From Saprospira grandis (GTDB lineage Bacteria > Bacteroidota > Bacteroidia > Chitinophagales > Saprospiraceae), in NCBI RefSeq assembly GCF_027594745.1, contig NZ_CP110854.1, positions 62,001-126,000 on the forward strand: a stretch of 64,000 bases of DNA, written 5' to 3'. The notes below the pieces were generated by a model. That model worked only from the letters and a program-made list of their open reading frames with translations, was not told the DNA's origin and did no database searches. Position numbers and translations under genes: made by a program. Shown piece after piece: positions 59,400 through 64,000 of this stretch; position 1 is the stretch's first letter, and each line of letters starts with the position of its first letter.

Positions 59400-61358
59400 A
59401 TGAAAAAATTACTTTTAGCCCTTGGTTTTTGTGGCCTTGCCTGGCAAGCCCAGGCCCAAGCGCCTTCTTTAAGCTACCATTATAAGGTAGATTTGAATGC
59501 GGTCAAGGACGATAAATTGACCGTGAGTTTGGAGCCCAAGGATTTTAATGCCCAGGGAGAACTGCGTTTTTATTTGCCCAAAATGGTGCCTGGCACCTAT
59601 AGCATTTATGATTTTGGCCGCTTTGTGTCTAACTTTAAGGCCTTGGATGCCAATGGAAAAGAGTTGGCAGTGCAGCATCCGGACGACAACAGTTGGGTCA
59701 TTGCTGAGGGCGCAAAACTGGCTCGAATTGAGTATCAGGTGGAAGACAGTTGGGATACGGAGCAGGAAAATGTTGTTTTTGAGCCTGCGGGGACCAATAT
59801 TGATGCAGAAAATGAAGTTTTCGTTTTCAATAACCACGGTATTTTTGGCTTTTTTGACGACCAAGAGCGTCGTCCCTTTACCATTGAAATTGACCGTCCG
59901 AAAAACTTATTTGGCGGCACCTCTATGGAAAGAGTGGCTGGCGATGAGGACACCGATGTTTTTCGGGTAGCCGATTATCATAAATTGGTGGATGCGCCCA
60001 TTATGTATGCCGAGGCCGATACGGCCATTATTAAGGTGGGCGATGCCGATGTTTTGATTCAGACCTACTCGCCTACGGGCATGGTAAAATCTAAGGATTT
60101 GGTGCAGGAAATCCAGCCTATTTTGGAATCTCAGCGGGCCTATTTGGGCGGCAAACTGCCTGTGGACCACTATGCGTTTTTGATTTTCTTGAATGAAGGC
60201 GGTCAAAGCTTTTTGTCGGGTTCTGCTGGAGCACTAGAGCACTCTTACTCTTCTTTTTACTGTTTGTTTGAGGGCGAATCTGGTGATATTGCCCAAACGG
60301 TACGAGATGTAGCGGCCCATGAATTCTTTCATATTGTTACGCCTTTATCGATTCATTCGGAAGAAATTCACTACTTCAACTACATTGAGCCCGAAATGTC
60401 GGAGCACCTTTGGTTGTATGAGGGCGTAACCGAATACTCGGCCCAGCATGTGCAAGTTAAGCAGCGTTTAGTTTCTGCCGAGCACTTCTTGAACGAGATG
60501 TCGACCAAAATGGCTACGGCGGACTACTTCAAAAAGGATTTGCCTTTTACGGAGATGTCAAAAACTTGTTTGGATGAAAACAAGGACCAATACCCCAACG
60601 TCTATATGCAGGGCGCATTGATTGGGATGTGCATTGATTTGAAGCTCCGTATTTTATCTAAGGGCGCTTATGGCATTCAGGAAATGATGCAAGATTTGGC
60701 CAAAAAATACGGCATTCAAAAACCCTTCAAGGATGCCGAACTATTTGATGAGATGGTGGCCGTTACAGGTTTTCCAGAAATCAAAGAATTTATGCTCAAG
60801 CATGTGGCTGGCACCGAGCCTTTGCCCTATGTAGAGCTGATGAAAGAGGCGGGGATTGAGTACAGTGATCAGGGATTTCGGACCGAGCTTTCGCTTTTGG
60901 GTTTCAATCCCAACGGAGGCATTGGCTTCAATCCGGAGCAAGGGCTTTTGATGGTGGCCAATGAAAAATTCATTGATGACTTTGGCAAAGAGCTCGGCTT
61001 GAAAGAAGGCGATATGCTCAAAAAATGGGATGGCGAAGAATTGACGCCCTTGAATGCGCAGCAGGTATTGACCAGCTATGCCAGCAAAGCCAAAGAAGGC
61101 TATGAATTGGAGGTCCTTGTTTTGCGAGAAGAAACATTGAGCAAACGCAAAATGCGCAAGCGCAACCGCAGAATCAAAAAGGGCAAAAAGGTAGATCCTT
61201 TAGCCATTGAGGAAGTCCTTTTGAAGGGAAAACTGAAAAAAGTAAAAGTACCACAGGAGCATGCCCTCAATTTGCTTGAAGAAGTAAGCGCCGAGCAGCT
61301 TAAGATTCGTAAAGCTTGGTTGGGCGATTACATTTTGGAAGATGATGTAGAAAAATAA
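59400..61358 (+). CDS. Secreted M61-family metallopeptidase with PDZ domain
   Basis: A 652-residue protein with signal peptide (MKKLLLALGFCGLAWQAQA). It has an N-terminal beta domain (peptidase_M61_N) with KMVPGTYSIYDFGRF. The zinc peptidase core has VAAHEFFHIVTP (HExxH near residue 303) and the downstream glutamate in LWLYEGVTEYSAQH. A PDZ-like C-terminal domain follows (LGLKEGDMLKKWDGEELT) and ends in a very basic stretch (KRKMRKRNRRIKKGKK). M61 enzymes are glycyl aminopeptidases. Periplasmic or secreted. The next gene begins shortly after, possibly in the same operon. Confidence 0.92.
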   Translation: MKKLLLALGFCGLAWQAQAQAPSLSYHYKVDLNAVKDDKLTVSLEPKDFNAQGELRFYLPKMVPGTYSIYDFGRFVSNFKALDANGKELAVQHPDDNSWVIAEGAKLARIEYQVEDSWDTEQENVVFEPAGTNIDAENEVFVFNNHGIFGFFDDQERRPFTIEIDRPKNLFGGTSMERVAGDEDTDVFRVADYHKLVDAPIMYAEADTAIIKVGDADVLIQTYSPTGMVKSKDLVQEIQPILESQRAYLGGKLPVDHYAFLIFLNEGGQSFLSGSAGALEHSYSSFYCLFEGESGDIAQTVRDVAAHEFFHIVTPLSIHSEEIHYFNYIEPEMSEHLWLYEGVTEYSAQHVQVKQRLVSAEHFLNEMSTKMATADYFKKDLPFTEMSKTCLDENKDQYPNVYMQGALIGMCIDLKLRILSKGAYGIQEMMQDLAKKYGIQKPFKDAELFDEMVAVTGFPEIKEFMLKHVAGTEPLPYVELMKEAGIEYSDQGFRTELSLLGFNPNGGIGFNPEQGLLMVANEKFIDDFGKELGLKEGDMLKKWDGEELTPLNAQQVLTSYASKAKEGYELEVLVLREETLSKRKMRKRNRRIKKGKKVDPLAIEEVLLKGKLKKVKVPQEHALNLLEEVSAEQLKIRKAWLGDYILEDDVEK

Positions 61359-61396
61359 GCTTGAATCCTTATCTTCGCAAAAAATTAGCGACTACT

Positions 61397-61702
61397 ATGT
61401 TTGGAAATATTCAGGAACAACAAGAGAAAATGCGTCAGCGCCTCACGCAAATTGAGGTCAGCGCTCAGGCTGGCGGCGGAGCCATTCAGATCCGGGCCAA
61501 TGCAGCTCGTCAGATTTTGGACATCAAAATTGACCCCGAGCTTTCTTTGGACGATCATGAAGAGCTAGAAGACTTGTTGCTTACGGCCATGAACCGAGTT
61601 TTGGCGGCGGCAGCAGAAAAAGAAGCGGCCGAGACGCAGAACATGCTCAAAGACATCTTGCCTCCAGGCATGGGGGATTTGGGTGGAATGTTTGGCTTCT
61701 AA
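61397..61702 (+). CDS. YbaB/EbfC nucleoid-associated protein
   Basis: A 101-residue DNA-binding protein of the YbaB/EbfC family, which forms tweezer-shaped dimers on DNA. It shows MFGNIQEQQEKMRQRLTQIE at the start, GAIQIRANAARQILDIKIDP in the centre, and the tail AAAEKEAAETQNMLKDILPP. An upstream in-frame TTG at 61361 is possible but gives a non-family N-terminus, so the ATG at 61397 is used. A TATCTTCG near-consensus minus-7 box lies just upstream (61369-61376). It ends 10 bp before the flippase start. Confidence 0.9.
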   Translation: MFGNIQEQQEKMRQRLTQIEVSAQAGGGAIQIRANAARQILDIKIDPELSLDDHEELEDLLLTAMNRVLAAAAEKEAAETQNMLKDILPPGMGDLGGMFGF

Positions 61703-61712
61703 GTTCGACCTA

Positions 61713-63167
61713 ATGAAGAAAACATTTCTATTAAATTTGGCTTTATTGGTGGGCATCAACCTGCTGATAAAGCCATTTTATATTTTTGGGATCGACCTAC
61801 AGGTCCAAAACCGTTTGGATGATGGGGAGTATGGCTTGTACTTTAGTTTGTTCAATTTTGCCTTTATTTTTCAGCTCCTAGCCGATTTGGGTTTGCTACA
61901 ATTTAATAGTCGGTTTATTTCGCAGCAAGAAAATTTGCGCGCTGCCTATTTGCCGATGCTGCTCAGTCTCAAGGCGGTTTTGGGCTTGGGTTATTTTGCC
62001 TTGGCCTTTGGGGCTGCTTTTCTGATGGGTTATGGAGAGGCGGCTTGGCGGATATTGCCCTATATCCTCCTCAATCAGTTTTTATTGAGTGGCATTTTAT
62101 TTTTGCGTTCCAATTTATCGGCCATGGCCTTTTATCGGCTCGACAGTTTGCTATCGGCCTTGGATAAATTGCTGCTCATTATTTTGCTTTACGTCTTACT
62201 TTGGGCCGAACCTTTTGGGCCCTTTGATATTGTTCAGTTTGTGCAGGCGCAATCTCTGGGTTATGCCCTCAGTTTTTTGATTTGCGCGCTTTTTTTGGCC
62301 CAAAAAGTAGAGGGTCCTTTGGGGTGGCGCATTTCGCCTAGGCGGATGTACATTTTGCTCAAGCAGGCCTTGCCTTATGCCTTTGTCATTTTGCTGATGA
62401 CCTTATACAGCCGTATGGATGCCGTGATGATTGAGCGTTTGCTACCTGCGGAGGAGGGAAAACTGGAGGCCGACCAATATGCTTTTGCCTATCGTTTGCT
62501 CGATGCCTTTAACATGATTGCCTATTTATTTGCGGGTTTGTTGTTGCCTATGTTTTCTCGTTTGCTGCGGCCTTTGCAGCTCAAAGATTTGGGCCAATTG
62601 ATGGCCACGGCTTTCCGCTGGATGAGTTTTTTATCTGTCTCGCTCAGCATTGCCCTCTTCTTTTATGCCGAGGAGCTCGCCCCGGCCCTTTATGAAAGTA
62701 GCCATGCCCAGACCCCTCTTTTGCTTCAGATTTTGTTGTTTTCGGCCAATGCTGCTGGACTCATCTATATTTTTGGTCCTTTTCTCACGGCAGCGGCTCG
62801 TCTCAAGGGGATGAATATCTTTTTTGCCTTTGGGGTAGTCCTCAATTTTGGCCTCAATCTGCTCTGGATTCCAACTTATGGGGCTTTGGGAGCGGCTGTG
62901 GCCACCCTAATCACGCAGTTTTTCATTGCCATTACGGAGATGTTATTGAGTTTTCGCTATTTCCCAGCCTTGCGTTCCTACTTCTCTTTGGCCTTATTTT
63001 TCCGCTTCATTTTGGGCAGTGCATTGAGTTTCGGCATTTTTTACGGCAGTCAATTTTTGCCCCTTATTTTTTGGTTCAAGATTTTGTTGGCGGGCGCGGC
63101 TTCTCTTTTCAGCGCCTTTTTGATTGGCCAACTTTCTTTTCGGGAACTTCTCGAATTGCGAAAATAA
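61713..63167 (+). CDS. Polysaccharide/O-antigen flippase (Wzx/MATE-like)
   Basis: A 484-residue inner-membrane protein with 12-14 hydrophobic helices. It has the Polysacc_synt pattern: FLLNLALLVGINLLIKPFYI at the start, DDGEYGLYFSLFNFAFIFQL, then the mid-protein KQALPYAFVILLMTLYSRMDAVMIE and the late ALGAAVATLITQFFIAITEM. It flips lipid-linked sugars across the inner membrane, possibly O-antigen or exopolysaccharide. Start by family N-terminus (MKKTFLL). No glycosyltransferases are adjacent, though the WbpD/WlbB-like enzyme at 10.1 kb may belong to the same kind of pathway. Confidence 0.85.
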   Translation: MKKTFLLNLALLVGINLLIKPFYIFGIDLQVQNRLDDGEYGLYFSLFNFAFIFQLLADLGLLQFNSRFISQQENLRAAYLPMLLSLKAVLGLGYFALAFGAAFLMGYGEAAWRILPYILLNQFLLSGILFLRSNLSAMAFYRLDSLLSALDKLLLIILLYVLLWAEPFGPFDIVQFVQAQSLGYALSFLICALFLAQKVEGPLGWRISPRRMYILLKQALPYAFVILLMTLYSRMDAVMIERLLPAEEGKLEADQYAFAYRLLDAFNMIAYLFAGLLLPMFSRLLRPLQLKDLGQLMATAFRWMSFLSVSLSIALFFYAEELAPALYESSHAQTPLLLQILLFSANAAGLIYIFGPFLTAAARLKGMNIFFAFGVVLNFGLNLLWIPTYGALGAAVATLITQFFIAITEMLLSFRYFPALRSYFSLALFFRFILGSALSFGIFYGSQFLPLIFWFKILLAGAASLFSAFLIGQLSFRELLELRK

Positions 63168-63169
63168 TT

Positions 63170-63206
63170 TTTTGGGGCCTGCCGCCTTTGGCGGCCGGGC
63201 CCTTGA
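63170..63206 (+). repeat. Truncated modular palindromic element
   Basis: Only the start remains (ttttttggggcctgccgcc-ttt-ggcggccgggccc), then it ends abruptly in cttgaaaat. An independent fragment between the flippase and the lipoprotein gene. Confidence 0.75.
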
Positions 63207-63212
63207 AAATAC

Positions 63213-63872
63213 TCAATAACTCGGCCTAATTTCCAACTCTGATTTATGAGCTGGAGTATTATTTATACTCCATTCTATCCTCATCCTTTTCGCTGATCGA
63301 CTTACTTTTAGTAAACGGAGCCGAATAATAGGTCCCTCATAAAGCTCCAGTACTACATCTTGCTCTTTCCAGTCTTCTCGCCTAATGATGATTGGCGCTT
63401 CCCAAGAGCGAAAACTAATGATTAACTGCAGAGGTACACTATCTTTAGCAAAGGTTAAACGATGACTCAGATGAGCAAAATCAAGCTCATTTATTGTTGT
63501 CTCATTAACGGCCTTAGCATAAAAAACTCCTTTTTCATTCCTAATATCAAAGGCATTTAATCCAAAGAGTTCTGCAGCAGCCCCCACGACAGTCAAGCTC
63601 AAACTATCGTTCGCTGAAGCGGGTTCTTGCCTTATCAAAATGGGAACTTTTGCCTCATAGTCAAAGCGATACCCTCCTTTTACTTTGAGCAGTTTACCTT
63701 TAACTTCATAATGACTCAAACCGCCTTTAAATTCATAAGAAAAACTATCTTTTTCATCAATTGATATGCTAACCACTGGATTTGAGCCAGTCTCTACGTA
63801 TTGCCCTGGCAAAGGCTTTTGGCTATGACAAGCCGCCAATAAAAGGACAATTACAAATAAAAAATACTTCAT
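63213..63872 (-). CDS. Hypothetical lipoprotein
   Basis: A 219-residue lipoprotein with lipobox LLLAAC (Cys 15). The mature part is beta-rich (DSFSYEFKGGLSHYEVKGKL, DVVLELYEGPIIRLRLLKVS) with no catalytic motif. Family not recognised. It is more AT-rich than the flippase gene. Convergent with it. Confidence 0.6.
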   Translation of the reverse strand: MKYFLFVIVLLLAACHSQKPLPGQYVETGSNPVVSISIDEKDSFSYEFKGGLSHYEVKGKLLKVKGGYRFDYEAKVPILIRQEPASANDSLSLTVVGAAAELFGLNAFDIRNEKGVFYAKAVNETTINELDFAHLSHRLTFAKDSVPLQLIISFRSWEAPIIIRREDWKEQDVVLELYEGPIIRLRLLKVSRSAKRMRIEWSINNTPAHKSELEIRPSY

Positions 63873-63942
63873 ATTTCAACAGATGCTCAAGTGGTCCCTT
63901 TTGGCGCTAATTTCTAACATCACCTTTCTACTGCTGTTTCTT

Positions 63943-64000
63943 TTTTGGGGGCCTGCCGCCTGCGGCGGCCGGGCTGTTTCGCAGCTCGCTGTTCGCTCGG
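63943..64000 (+). repeat. Modular palindromic intergenic element (cut by window end)
   Basis: Plus-strand copy starting ttttttgggggcctgccgcc-tgc-ggcggccggg and entering the conserved gggctgtttcgcagctcgct block at the window edge. Confidence 0.85.

Noticed and set aside
1..64000. tRNA, rRNA or tmRNA genes
   Set aside because: I looked through the intergenic regions and found no cloverleaf with T-loop and anticodon signatures and no rRNA sequence; a scan with tRNAscan-SE would settle this.

Overview
The window looks like chromosomal DNA from a gliding, marine-type member of the Bacteroidota, most probably Saprospiraceae and Saprospira-like. The evidence is two giant secreted proteins with type IX secretion (T9SS) C-terminal sorting domains, the gliding permease GldF, DUF4294, SpoIIAA/STAS-like and PPC-repeat proteins, Bacteroidota-type promoters (TTG/TTTG, about 19 nt, TAnnTTTG), and start codons that mostly lack a strong Shine-Dalgarno. 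The genus assignment is inference.

Layout. 0.2-2.9 kb: an exonuclease, the two CoA-transferase subunits (ketone-body type) and rpsU. 3.1-4.1 kb: two paralogous STAS-like small proteins. 4.4-8.2 kb: a large T9SS cargo protein. 8.7-10.7 kb: a secreted hypothetical, gldF and a sugar N-acetyltransferase. 10.9-13.0 kb: a modular peptidoglycan hydrolase without signal peptide. 13.7-17.1 kb: queA, a methyltransferase with a homopolymer frameshift, thyA and an RluE-like pseudouridine synthase. 17.1-18.3 kb: an orphan McrC. 18.7-23.2 kb: a binding-protein-like lipoprotein, ribE, panB and mltG. 23.3-25.2 kb: a candidate small RNA and two unknown proteins. 25.2-26.5 kb is a gene-free, palindrome-rich island. 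26.5-31.2 kb: a histidine-kinase-like protein lacking its phospho-acceptor His, an ATP-grasp enzyme, a thiolase and a nucleotidyltransferase. 31.6-36.0 kb: a second T9SS cargo with six tandem PPC-like domains. 36.5-42.2 kb: a small CarboxypepD_reg-like protein, folC, a lipoprotein, groEL, groES and an RsbR-like STAS regulator. 42.6-51.7 kb: an LRR protein, small secreted or lipid-anchored proteins, a MacB-like permease, a protein kinase with coiled coils, and a calcium-repeat protein. 51.9-56.3 kb: a third STAS-like paralogue, the mdaB/lysR divergent pair, and a second modular peptidoglycan hydrolase locus that is frameshifted. 56.5-63.9 kb: a DUF4294 protein, a SPOR protein, an M61 peptidase, YbaB, a polysaccharide flippase and a lipoprotein.

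The most striking feature is not a gene. At least 20 copies of a GC-rich, modular palindromic element of about 110-270 bp lie between genes on both strands. Conserved blocks alternate with short hairpin arms. The arm sequences differ from copy to copy, yet each stays self-complementary. A second module (GGGTTTNAACCC-type hairpins) is inserted in some copies, and a third module (ttcgacgaccgaagggagta) is tandemly added in others.

A second theme is a family of signal-peptide-less, multi-domain wall hydrolases (10.9 kb and 54.6-56.3 kb). They share a short N-terminal coiled-coil with a DGKID motif and a VGKGG-type peptidoglycan-binding domain. These are candidate injected or lysis effectors in an organism type known for predation and for contractile, rhapidosome-like particles. 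That link is inference, because no injection-system structural gene is in the window. I saw no rRNA, tRNA, CRISPR array, transposase or phage structural gene.
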